Assembly (NCBI GenBank): GCA_946699065.1
Contig: CAMPDV010002016.1
Location: forward strand, 1-64,000
Source of the DNA: Loxodes magnus
Taxonomy: Eukaryota; Ciliophora; Karyorelictea; Loxodida; Loxodidae
Length of the DNA: 64,000 nucleotides
Direction: 5' to 3'
The notes beneath the pieces are model-generated. The model was not told where the DNA came from. It was given only the letters and a program-made list of their open reading frames with translations, and did not search any database. The number at the start of each line of letters is the position of its first letter. Position 1 is the first letter of the stretch. Of this stretch, positions 49,915 to 61,009 are shown piece after piece. The position numbers and the translations under genes are program-made.

Positions 49915-52330
49915 TTGTTGTTTGTATTAACTGATCTCTGGAAGTCAAAAATCCAGAGCTTTATAGCATATTATATTTTCATAAATTCATAATTTTTTTT
50001 AATCAAGCCTTATTTTTATTGTTTTATTATAAATTTACAAAATTAAAACAGAATTATTTTCTTAATTTTTTAAAAGTAAAATTTATAATAAAAATTAGTA
50101 TATTATTTTTAATTTTTTAAATACTCTTATGGTACCAAAATTTTATATCCATACTCAAAAAATTAATAGTTTAAAAATCAAAGTAAAAAATATTTAAAGT
50201 TTATATTTTTTATTTATTATGAAAACTTTGACTGCTTTTAAGCTAAAATTATTTTAGATTGCTTTATATCTTTTAAGGTATTAATTTAAATTCAATGAAT
50301 TTCGTTTTTTTAATTCATATTCTAAAACTAGCTTCATATTCGACATTTTCTTGATGCTTTCACTCGCCACTATTTTCTCAAAACTACAAATTACTATTTG
50401 AATGGAAGATATCTATTGTAATTCTCTCTAAATTCACTCCTATTTATATTTAAATTATATACTTACCTTCTTTTATACTTAACCATCTTTAAGATCTTGC
50501 AATAATTTTGAATATTTCACTTCCTTATCTATTTCTCTTATCCTCCTGATATTATTCCTTTTATATCTCCAGTCAGCACTAATTCGTAAATTTCTCCCTA
50601 ATGTCCTCGTAATAATATTAACCTTTCATCTGTTTAGAAATTCCATATTTTATAGTGTTGTCATATGATCCAGATATTATAAAATTATTATCAGTTGCTA
50701 TTACTAACATTCTCATTAAATTTGTAGCAATAAAGTTTTTATGTTTTTTTTGTTGAAAAGTTTCATATTTTGATTGCTTTTTTCATGACATCCAGATATT
50801 ATTAATTTTTTTCATGAATTAATACCATTATTCTTATTGAATCTTGATATCCTTAGAGAGTTCGAATACATTAACCAGTTGAAAAATTTCATATCTTTAT
50901 AGTTTAATCAGAACTTCCCGAAACAATTCTTTTGTTACCACTACCGATCTAGCATAATTCGTGTGTCCCATCAAAGTGCTTTTTAAGGTCACATTCAAAA
51001 ATTCTCATACTTTTATTGTACTAGCATAATTTCCCGAAACTATTTATTTTTTATCCCTCTTTACAGCTATCGATAAAACTTCACTCGCTCGTTCGGTCAA
51101 AGTACTCTTATAGAAATCACTCAGAAAATCCCAAATCTTTATAGTCGAATCATTACTTCCTGATTATTTCTAGTCACTCGTGTCCGCTATCGAATAAATT
51201 CAATCCATATGTTTCAGTAAAATATCAAGAAATTAGAGCAATTCCAATTACATCTTAGTTTAATTTACTCCATTTAAATTGCAGTTGGTTAGCTTCCCAT
51301 TCCTTAGATTGACCACTTATAAATTTGAGTTTCTTAGATTACAATCTTGAAAATTTGATTCATTCAATTAGCACCTTAGATTCTTATTCCCTCAAATCTT
51401 TTTTATATAAAATTATAGTTAAAACATTTTAAGATTGCTATCGCATTTGCAGAAGCTTATTCTACTTTGATATCAGCCTTAGATAATTCTATGACATCAT
51501 TCAATTTTTTTTTATCAAACCTTAACTTGGTAACTGTTTTAATTTAATCAAAATATCTTAACTATTACATATGTTAGAAAAATTTAAAGGCTTTTCTTGC
51601 AAATTAGCATTTTTCAAAACTTTATTTTAAAATTTTTCTAATAATTAAGCAACATTCTCTACTGTTAATAATGTAAAATCATATTTAATTTATTATTTAA
51701 AATATTTATTTAATATATCTGTAATATTATAATGTTATGGATTTTAATTCTGCACTTTTCCGCAATAAAACTCATAATGATAAAATAATTTTAATTAACT
51801 GATCTGAAATTTAATTAACATTTACTTCTTCATTTTTAACTTAGTTATATTTCTAAATCATTATCTTTATTTGCTCATACTGCTGTTTATCTATATTTAC
51901 TATCTATATATTTCTTCTTGTTACTATCTAGTTTATGATGGTAAATGTAATGTTTTTTCTAAATTTTAAATTATTTCTTCGATTTTTCTTATATTATTTT
52001 ATAATTCCCTCTAATATTATTTAAGGTTTGAAGTACATACTTAATTGATGATATTAGAAAAGAGTTTTTAGATCATCACTAAACTTTAATGAAGTTAATT
52101 TACTATATCTTTTATTATTTTAATATTTGCAAATAATTCTATAAATTTTCATTTAGTTTTGCTTGTTATTGAAATTCACTATGCTCTTCTCAAATTTTCA
52201 GTTGAAATCTAGTCTTTTAACTCAGATATTTAGCCTTTAAATATTTACTAATGTGTTTTACAAAATATTTATTGAGCGACATAAGGCCAATTTTAATACA
52301 CTTTGAACACATTAAGCAATTACATTGAAG
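49915..52330 (-). pseudogene. Cys-cluster/coiled-coil/pentapeptide/WD40 protein, decayed
   Basis: On the minus strand from about 52330 there is a Cys cluster KILQCNCLMCSKCIKIGLMS like part of a RING or B-box. Next come a coiled coil (EEHSEFQQQAKLNENLQN), a helical segment (VNQISDQLIKIILSLWVLL; DVIELSKADIKVEQASANAI) and pentapeptide repeats (NESNFQDCNLRNSNLQ, LTNCNLNGVN near 51350-51260). At least five WD repeats follow (SNDSTIKIWDF, ARSVVV, SSDQTIKIWNFSTGQCIRTL), with a last blade relic AIKLWIFDF near 49965. A one-base loss in the pentapeptides (near 51370) and shifts in the WD repeats (near 50935) break it. TGA and TAA reassignment is needed. It was probably a scaffold or ubiquitin-ligase-like protein, a role inferred from architecture. 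Confidence 0.68.
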
Positions 52331-52988
52331 TATCTTAGGAATTCTTTTCTAAGAACCAAATTATTTTTTAGGACTTTTATAATTTTACTAATCCATTTAT
52401 TAAACTAAAACAAGCTTATAGATTTTAATTAATTATATTATAAATTAAAATTAAAGAGAATTTGTTTAAATGAAAACAAAGTGAAATTAATAAAATAATA
52501 AATTTGTTAAAATAGATATTATTTAATGCTTATAGCTAAGCAGTTTATTAAGCTCTTATTTATATTTTATTTATTTATTTTTTACATTTAAATATTTTAA
52601 TTTTAGTCTTATCTTAAAAATTAATTCAAATTTTATATTTTTTAATGTCTATATTTTGGTAATATTTCTACATAATAATAGCAATATCGAGATATAGTGA
52701 TAATACCTTGGTAAATACTTAAACCAATTGAAAATAATTTCCTTTACTAAATACTTCGCTAGTCTTCCTCAGTTTTATACTATATCATGACAATTCTACT
52801 TATTTTCTTTTCACCTATTTTGATTTAGATATTTAACTGAAACGGGGACTATTTTCGAATATTTATTAATACTGACTTATAAAGATTTCTACAAACATAG
52901 CAAGCAAATATTTTCAATTAAGTATTTTAAATCTTTAAATATTATCCTTAGGAGTAATAAGCAGTTTACAATTAATTAATTATAAACT
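52331..52988. other. AT-rich, no gene recognised
   Basis: Separates the WD40 pseudogene from the GC-richer fragment. No start codon or splice site can be tied to the fragment that follows. Confidence 0.45.
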
Positions 52989-53288
52989 TTAAAACTTCTC
53001 TTTCGAGGGACTGGAAACTCCTTTCAAGCTAGACAACCCAGGACAATCTCTCAATGCATATAGAGAGGATATCCTGTTGCTTAATTCAATAAGCATCAGT
53101 CAGGTGTTCCATAACTAGGAGCCGACAGTCTTCAAGTTGCTAGGAAGAGTGGATAATCGGAAAGATTTTGTTTTCCTGCTGAGAATGACTCTAGCCATGG
53201 ACCTTCTCAGTGGATAGGAACTTGACCTTATCCAAAATGCTAAAAGGTTTTATGAGAATCAACTTCAGCTCCCATCATCTTTTTAATT
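52989..53288 (+). pseudogene. GC-rich exon-like gene fragment
   Basis: An abrupt island of balanced base composition in AT-rich DNA. The plus strand reads NFSFEGLETPFKLDNPGQSL, then AYREDILLLNSISISQVFHN, LGRVDNRKDFVFLLRMTLAM, and ends ELDLIQNAKRFYENQLQLPS. TAG is read as Gln twice (HNQEPT, SGQELD). Codon choice and residue mix are those of a real conserved protein, but there is no start codon, and both ends pass straight into A/T-rich sequence. It is probably a captured exon or a retrocopy fragment. The antisense frame is also open; I prefer plus on composition. No family is recognised. Confidence 0.55.
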
Positions 53289-53471
53289 ATCTAATTTTTA
53301 AATAATTCGTACATAATTTTAATATAACTATACATATAATAAAAAGTTTTAAAATTACATAGTAAACTCTTAATTTTACTATTATTTAATAATGATAATG
53401 AAATTAAAATGTTCAAAAGTGTCAATCTGGACACTGTTTAAAATAAGTTGTTTTATCAGCAATACTACTCA
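53289..53471. other. AT-rich spacer
   Basis: Between the GC-rich fragment and the end of the convergent coiled-coil gene. No feature seen. Confidence 0.5.
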
Positions 53472-54110
53472 TCATTCTTGACTTTCTAATGAAATTATCT
53501 TCACTAAGGTCTTCTCAATTTCTTTGATTTCTTATTCTTATTATTTCAAAAGGTACTTCACATCATTTTCTTCTGTAAATATCTCCATGCTAGTTGCAAT
53601 AGAGCCTCTAGTATTTTTCTTATTCTTTACGCCAAAATTTTTTCTTGAAATTCTAAAATTTTTAGCAATTCTTGTACAAATGTCACTTACTATTACAGTA
53701 GTAGCATTTCTTCCTTACTTATCTGATTGGTTTTCGATTTATAACCTCTTTTTATTCTAATTCCATCTAATTTGTCTAATTAGCTATGTTGTGCTAATAT
53801 TCTTTTGCTTAATAAACTCCAACTCTTGTTTTTATACGATATTTCCAAGCCTTGCTGTTTCTTATCTATGTTCAGTTTAAATGTTCGAATATGCTTGGAG
53901 TTCCCTTTCTTGATTAATAATTCTAATCTCTAAGTTATCTTATCCAAGCGATAATAAATTTCTTAGTTCTTAATTTTCCTACTTAAGCCCTTTAATCTCT
54001 TCCTAGAGATTGGATATTTCAAATACTAACTAATAAACATTGATTTCCTTTTTAATTATCTTTGATGGAAGTTCTTTTCCTGTTATTATATTAGATTCCT
54101 TTCTTTTCAT
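53472..54110 (-). CDS. Coiled-coil protein with HTH-like motif
   Basis: ATG at 54110 starts MKRKESNIITGKELPSKIIK. The frame is unbroken for 212 codons and ends at a double TGA (53474-53472, then 53471-53469). Residues of about 30-120 form a strong coiled coil (FEISNLQEEIKGLKQENQEL, EIRIINQERELQAY). A conserved segment follows, SDICTRIAKNFRISRKNF, then TRGSIATSMEIF and an acidic C-terminal helix. TAA and TAG appear repeatedly as Gln. The middle motif recurs in decayed relatives at 575-1010 and 38480-40100, and loosely in the helicase relic. The role is unknown; a coiled coil plus HTH-like motif suggests DNA binding as a dimer, by inference. It is the only intact member seen. Confidence 0.65.
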
Positions 54111-54485
54111 TACTTTAGGAGGTGTTTATTATAGTTATTAGGTTTTTATTAGTTTTGTAAGTGGGGAGAAGAAGACTCTTGCTAATTTTTTTATGGCTGC
54201 TTTTTCTCCAGAGCTTTTTTCTCTTCTTTGCTGAAGAAAAAGCCGGGAACAAGATTTTAAGAATCCATTTTTTTTAATTACTATTATTTAATAATAAATA
54301 AAAAAGATATTAAGTTTGAAGATAAATTAAACTTCTCAATAAATCTGTTAAAGCAATGCCATATTTCTTATTTCTAGATTAATTTACCAAATAATAAATC
54401 TATTTGTAGTTTAATTTGAGCATCAATTTTTGCATCTATGGCTTTTGGATTACAATATTTTGATATTAACTGTAATATTTTTGCT
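54111..54485. other. 5' flank of the coiled-coil gene
   Basis: It includes a GC-richer patch (54160-54255) with GGGGAGAAGAAGACTCTTGC and GCCGGGAAC, followed by A/T-rich DNA up to the R3 boundary. A promoter role is possible but unproven. Confidence 0.35.
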
Positions 54486-54985
54486 CTCAAATTCTTGCAC
54501 ATCTTCAATTGATCTCTTATAAAATTAATTTTTTTGTCTTATAAATTTGTTTGTTAGAATTTTTTTAATTATAATTCCTCTTATTTCTGTTTATCTTATA
54601 AAAGGATTGATTTTAAGAGTTAATTTTTTATCTTTAAATAATCTAACAATTTTTCAGACATTATGAAAACATTAATTACAATCTTTAATCATAAATAAAA
54701 TAGATCAATGAACAAAAAATAATAACTATTTTTAATTAGAAAATGAATATTAAAACATTTTAATTTAATTTCTTGATAAGATCTTTTAAATTTAAATTAG
54801 TTGCTTTTTTTTATTTATTTTAAATAAAGCACTTTAAATATTATTATATTTATGAATATTTAGTATTTTAAATTAAAAATTACTATATTGTATATTAAAC
54901 CAAACATTTATTAAAGGAATCCTTAAATTATAAATTATAATTTAGTTGTCTAATCATTTAGAATCAAACTAGCTCATTATTAAGG

Positions 54986-55355
54986 TTCTTTATGAAATTG
55001 TGTACCATTACCATTATCGGCTTAGTAGAAACTTTGCTTTTTATTATGCTATATATGTTTCTTTTTATATTGTACGAAATATTTCCCATTTTTTATAGAT
55101 ATAATTATAATAGTTATTAACTTACACTTTGTATATTATTTTAATTATACAAAAGATTAAAGCTTTTAACCTTTTTTGATATAACCAAAACTATATTGAT
55201 TTCTTAATTATTTACACTTTCATTTTGCTAATTCTTATTATTTAATATTAGAATATAATTTTATTCTTATTTTAGATGGAATATAAGATAATTTACAAGA
55301 AAGTGAAGATTTTTATAATTTTCCATATATTCAAATTATTTATATAGTTTACTAG
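54986..55355. other. Conserved island, R3 copy
   Basis: Same block as 17820-18200. It is followed immediately by the less conserved R3 spacer, and the sequence just left of it (54490-54980) has diverged far more from R1 and R2. Confidence 0.5.
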
Positions 55356-56585
55356 CAAATGTTTTTATATGATAAATAATCAATCTATTTTTTAAAAAAG
55401 CTTTCAACTTTAATAAAATAGCTTCATTAGAAATTCAAATTTTAAGATTAATAAATAAAATCGATTTTCTATATACATAGTAGATATATTCAAGTTGCTT
55501 AAAATCAGAAAGTTTATCTTTAAAGCTTTTCTTTTAATATTACAGAATGTGAAAAATTTTAAAGAGAAAAAATACTTAATATAGCAATTTTTCTTAAAAA
55601 CTTGTTTTCCTCTTCTAAATTAACATCTTTTCGCAAACTAAAAACAGATAGTTAGTCGTAGTAAGCTCTTTTCAAAACTCTTTTACTAATCTTAAATTTT
55701 TAATATTTTTATAATTATTATAATAAAGCAGAATATTTTTAAACTTGATTAATAAATTTTTGTTTCTATATTTTATATAGTTAGGTTAGATACATTATTT
55801 AGATCCTTGTTTAATTACTTTTTTTAGATTCTTTGTAAATTGGCCTAAAATTTATTATTACAGATGCATTATACCTTATTTTTTCTACTTGATTGATCAT
55901 ATTTTTATAAAGAGATTTTTTAGCTCTTTTTAGATTAGTTATTTTTAAAATTCGCAATATCTATTAAAAAGGTAGTTTTAAGCCCTCTTATAGAAAAAAT
56001 TTTTTAACTAATTTATTTCTTCCTAAAATTGTAATTTATTTTTTTATATTTACTTCTTAAAAGTTATTTAAAAAACTTTTCAAATCTTTTAAAATTCTAT
56101 CCCTTTAAGAAAAGGATTTATCCATCCCGAAAATCTTTTGAAGCGAAAAAAGGATAATTTTTTCACGATTTCATGGTTATTTTATTATATCTCCTTTTTT
56201 CTTGAGATCCTTTTCATTTAAGTAAATTCTTATAATATTAAAAATTTTTAAAACAAATTTTTTCATTTACTAGAAAAGATGTTCAAAATTAAAAATTGTA
56301 TTTTTTCCAAAGCATAAACAATACATGTTTTTTATAATTTCAAACATAATTAACCTTATCAAAAATATACTTTTAAATAAAAAAGAAAAAAAGTTTTGAT
56401 TAAAATTTTTCAAAAAATTTTCTTAAAAACAAAAATTTTTTTTTTATTTTTACAAAAAACCATTTCAACAAAAAAAATTTCCAAATTCTATTTTAATATA
56501 AAATTTTTTTAATTCCTATTTTTTCTCAAAAATCTTTTATATTTGGAATTTTTTCTTGAAATTTTATTCCTATTTTAAAATTTTT
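55356..56585. other. R3 spacer, no gene recognised
   Basis: Counterpart of 33171-34380 with small differences. No gene seen. Confidence 0.5.
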
Positions 56586-57948
56586 TATCCCGAAATAATT
56601 AAATTTATTCCGTGCCGAAAATCTTTGGTAGTGTAAAACGCTGAGCAAAAAAACAAATTTTTTATTTTCATGAAATTTAAGCTCTAAAATCGAAAGATAA
56701 TGATAAATAAAAAACTTAATATCAAAAAATTTTATAATCCAATCGGAAACGAAACATATTAAAATAAAAATAAAAATTTATTATTGAACTTAAACACAAG
56801 AATAAACAAATTTAAATAAATTTATTAACATATAACTTAAAAAATTAAATTACCATCCCAAAATTCAAAATTTTTTTAGTTTTAAGTCTATTTATAAATT
56901 AAAAACCTTTTTTACATATTAAAAAAATGTATCCCGTCCCAGAAATATTTATCAAAAAAAGTTTTCAAAAAAATTCCTTAAAAAAAATTTAAAGATTTTT
57001 TAAATTAATTTCCAAATTTAATTTCAAAAACGATTTTGGATAATTATTTTCGAAATTATTTTAGAAACGCTTTTCTAAGAAATTTTAAAAACTTTTTTTA
57101 AAATTACTTTCAAAAATTTTATTCCTATTTAGAATTTTTTATCCCGAAATAAAAAAATTTATTCCTATTTAGAATTTTTTATCCCGAAATAAAAAAATTT
57201 ATTCCTATTTAGAATTTTTTATCCCGAAATCAAAAAATTTATTCCTATTTAGAATTTTTTATCCCGAAATCAAAAAATTTATTCCTATTTAGAATTTTTT
57301 ATCCCGAAATCAAAAAATTTATTCCTATTTAGAATTTTTTATCCCGAAATCAAAAAATTTATTCCTATTTAGAATTTTTTATCCCGAAATCAAAAAATTT
57401 ATTCCTATTTTTAAATTTTTTATCCCGAAATAATTAAATTTATTCCGTGCCGAAAATCTTTGGTAGTGTAAAACGCTGAGCAAAAAAACAAATTTTTTAT
57501 TTTCATGAAATTTAAGCTCTAAAATTGAAAGATAATAATAATAAAAAACTTAATATCAAAAAATTTTATAATCCAATCGGAGACGAAACATATTAAAATA
57601 AAAATTTATTATTGAACTTAAACACAAGAATAAACAAATTTAAATAAATTTATTAACATATAACTTAAAAAATTAAATTACCATCCCAAAATTCAAAATT
57701 TTTTTAGTTTTAAGTCTATTTATAAATTAAAAACCTTTTTTACATATTAAAAAAATGTATCCCGTCCCAGAAATATTTATCAAAAAAAGTTTTCAAAAAA
57801 ATTCCTTAAAAAAAATTTAAAGATTTTTTAAATTAATTTCCAAATTTAATTTCAAAAACGATTTTGGATAATTATTTTCGAAATTATTTTAGAAACGCTT
57901 TTCTAAGAAATTTTAAAAACTTTTTTTAAAATTACTTTCAAAATTTTT
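56586..57948. repeat. 835-bp tandem duplication
   Basis: 56586-57420 repeats, offset by 835, from 57421 to about 57948. The unit contains the GTAAAACGCTGAGC block, an A/T-rich middle and the 40-bp minisatellite at its end. A third, partial unit starts near 58030. R1 and R2 have a single version. Confidence 0.85.
57121..57440. repeat. 40-bp minisatellite, main array
   Basis: Seven consecutive 40-bp units of ATTCCTATTT-AGAATTTTTT-ATCCCGAAAT-(A/C)AAAAAATTT, plus an eighth variant unit. The first two units carry A where the next five carry C, so the last five were probably amplified from one variant. Two further units lie at 57949-58028. Confidence 0.95.
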
Positions 57949-58028
57949 ATTCCTATTTAGAATTTTTTATCCCGAAATCAAAAAATTTATTCCTATTTAG
58001 AATTTTTTATCCCGAAATCAAAAAATTT
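57949..58028. repeat. 40-bp minisatellite, second array
   Basis: Two units of the C variant at the end of the second 835-bp block. They lead into TTATTCCATCCCAG and a third copy of the GTAAAACGCTGAG block. Confidence 0.9.
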
Positions 58029-58750
58029 ATTCCATCCCAGATATCTTTGGTAGTGTAAAACGCTGAGAAAAAAACAAATTTTTTATTTTCAAGAAATTTA
58101 AACTCTAAAATTGAAAAATAATGATAAATAAAAAACTTAATTTCAGAAAATTTTATAATCCAATCGGAAACGAAACATATTAAACTTAAATATTAAAATT
58201 TTATAATATCAATAAATAATTAATAATAAATAATAATTAATAATAATTAATAAATAATAATAATCAATCATAAAAAATAAATAATAAAAAAACAAAATTT
58301 AATTTAAAATAAATACTTAATTAAATTTTTTAATTAATAATCAAAATTATAAACTTACTTTAACCTTATAAATAATATTTTAACCACTTCACAAAAAAAA
58401 TGAAAATTTATACTCAACTTGAAATTTTTACTAAATCTAAAAATATATCCATAAAATTTATAGCATAAATTTAAACTTAAACTTATTTCTTTCTTTCATT
58501 TAACAAAATTATATTTTAAATATTTTTAAACATTACCACTTTAAATCAACATACCTCACTAATTTCTATAACCTATCACTCAACCTTTTTTTTAAACTAA
58601 TAATATTTAAGAATATAACAAATTTTTAATTAATAATTAAAAAACTTCATATAACTAAAAACATTATTAACATTAAACATTCATTTAAATACATTACCAA
58701 TATCTTATATCTTTAATCGTAAAATTTAATTAAGTCAAATCATAAGTTAC
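58029..58750. other. 3' flank of WD40 copy 3
   Basis: Counterpart of 19460-20141. A/T-rich, C-over-G on the plus strand. No gene seen. Confidence 0.5.
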
Positions 58751-59708
58751 TCAACTCGAAACTCTCCACTTTCTCACAGTATTGTCCCATCCTCCCGATA
58801 CCAACCATCTATTGTCAACACTCAATGCTATAGACCATATTGATCCTGTATGCCCTTATAAAGTCTATATACACTCACCCTTATCAAAGTTCCAAATCTT
58901 GATTGTTCCTTAATAAGAACCAGAAAAGATAACACTTGAATCAACACTTAACTGAATACTTGAAACGACATTTGCATGACCTTGAAGAGTACGAATACAC
59001 TAACCAGAAGAGAAGTCCCATATCTTAATAGTCCTGTCACCAGAACCTGATATTATATACCTATTATCCTTAGACACTTTTACCGATAAAACTCAGCCTG
59101 AATGCCCAGTAAGATTTCGCAAAAGCTGACCAGTCTAGAAATCCCAAATCTTTATAGTTTTATCCCAAGATCCCGATATAATATATCTAGAGTCATAGGA
59201 GATTACTACCGATCTAACGAAGGAAGTATGTCCCGTTAAAGTTCTTATGAGAGAACCAGTCTATAAGTTTCAGATCTTTATGGTTTAGTTAGAAAATCCC
59301 GACACAATATAGCTAGAGTCAGGGGAGATTACTACCGAGTCAACATAATCAGTATGTCCTGTTATAGTTCTTTGGAGAGTACCTGTCTGGAAATTCCAGA
59401 TCTTTATCGAATTTTCAGGTTATCCTGAACCTGATACAATTCAATTCAGGTCACTTGATATGGCTGCCGATAAAACATCTGAAGTGCTATTAATGACTTA
59501 GTCTAAAAAATATTAAAGAAATACCTTTACTTTGGTCATAACTGATCTTGTTTATTAACTTTTAGTAGCATAAGTTAGGCAGAATTTCATACTTAAAATG
59601 AAGTAGAGATATTTTCCCTATAATGTGGCTTCTCGCTCTTAAGAGTTTTCTTAAAAAAATAATTTTAGCAAATTGCTTTTCTTTTTTCTCCGTTTGTTTT
59701 TTCTCCAT
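58751..59708 (-). CDS. WD40 six-blade propeller, copy 3
   Basis: Exon 1 is 59708-59531, the intron is 59530-59503 (28 nt, GT-AG), and exon 2 is 59502-58751. This gives 309 residues ending SS-TGA. The ATG used by the other copies is ACG here, but a five-codon duplication (MEKKQ-TEKKE) supplies an in-frame ATG upstream. The protein is 42 codons shorter than expected: one whole blade is missing, with the reading frame kept, leaving six repeats. In RTLQGH the Gln codon is CAA where the other copies have TAA, direct evidence for TAA as Gln. Exon 2 begins as in copy 0 (VINSTSDVLSAA), unlike copies 1 and 2. Confidence 0.9.
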
Positions 59709-60986
59709 TTTAATTTTATAACTTAATTCAATAAATTTTTAATTAAAATAACTCAATAAATTTCACTTACTTAATTTCAATATAATTAAACAATTAAATT
59801 ATTTATTAAGCATACTTTTAAATATCTTCTAAAACATTGATTTTTCTATTTTTGTCTTAAAACAAGACAAGATATTAAACTAATAGTACATGCTTTTAAA
59901 ATTTTAATTATTTTATATCCTTTTACTTTTAAATAAAAGGATAAACTATTATTTAAAAAGTTTTATAACGAAGAATTTATATCCTTATTATAATAACTTT
60001 AATATGCATTTATTAGTTATTACTTATTTGTGCTTTAAATCAAAGACTTTTAATAAGAAAACCTTATTTCTTTGTAAACTAATTTAAATGATAAATAAAA
60101 TATTACAATTCTTTTAAATCTACTGTTATTAATTATTATTTTTCACTTACATTTAATCAAAAATTTATTTCTTTTAACTTTTTACTAATTAAAAAATGAA
60201 ATAAAATAAGTTTCTTATTAATTAGTTTGAATAAATATTAAAAAACATAAAATTATTTAAAACAAAACATTTTTAGAATTTATAATATAAACTCTTTTAA
60301 TTGCCCACTTTCTTACTACTATTTCATTAAAACTTTTTATTTATAAAGGTCTCTCTTATAATAATAAACTAATATAATTTATTATAATGTTGATTCTAAG
60401 CAAAATATATAAATGTAATAAATATAAGTAGTAGAAAGTAAATATTTAAACTAGCTATAAATGGTGTATCACTAATTTTATCTTACAATTATTAAATAGT
60501 AATATTTAATTTTATTATTAAAATAAGCTTTAATATGTTTAATTATATCTATTAAATACTTAATATTTTATCCTTTTAGCTTTATTAGTTATTAATTAAT
60601 TTCTCTTTAATTTAGATATTAGATTAGTTATAATTAATACATTTAGATAACTTTCTCTTTTATAGCAAACTAATATTATATTTATTATTTATGTTATTTT
60701 TGTAATTATCATTTCAAATTAATAATACCTAAATTATTCTAGATTATTTAAAGATAAAAACTTAATTCTATTATTATATACAAATCTAAAAAACATAGTT
60801 ATCACTATTAATACTCTCTTTCTTAAAATTAGTTGTTTGATATTTAGAAAATTATAAGTTTTTAAGTAAGAAAGCATATTTTTACTATCTTCTATTATTA
60901 TTTTCTGAATTAATAGAAAGAGTAAACTTAACATAATATGTTTCTTTGTAGTATGAGATAATATAAGTATTAGATTAGCTAGTATA
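59709..60986. other. R3 5' flank of WD40 copy 3
   Basis: It holds the small hairpin (near 59857) and the palindrome at 59916-59943, with one mismatch in the arm. The rest is AT-rich and matches 35920-37222. Confidence 0.5.
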
Positions 60987-61009
60987 AGCTATTTAAAACT
61001 AAAATTAAA

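Noticed and set aside
52989..53288. Structured RNA gene (SRP, RNase P or similar) in the GC-rich island
   Set aside because: Weak terminal pairing and a T-run at the end suggested it, but no conserved RNA motif could be matched and the plus-strand protein reading is much better.
57121..57440. CRISPR array from regularly spaced repeats
   Set aside because: Units are contiguous 40-bp repeats without unique spacers, so this is a minisatellite in eukaryotic DNA.
2739..60934. Short ORFs bounded by standard stop codons (for example 7605-7790, 9484-9693, 11332-11538, 20493-20690, 41619-41876, 53524-53760)
   Set aside because: They exist only under the standard code. Each overlaps a better reading in the altered code on the other strand or frame, or is low-complexity A/T sequence.
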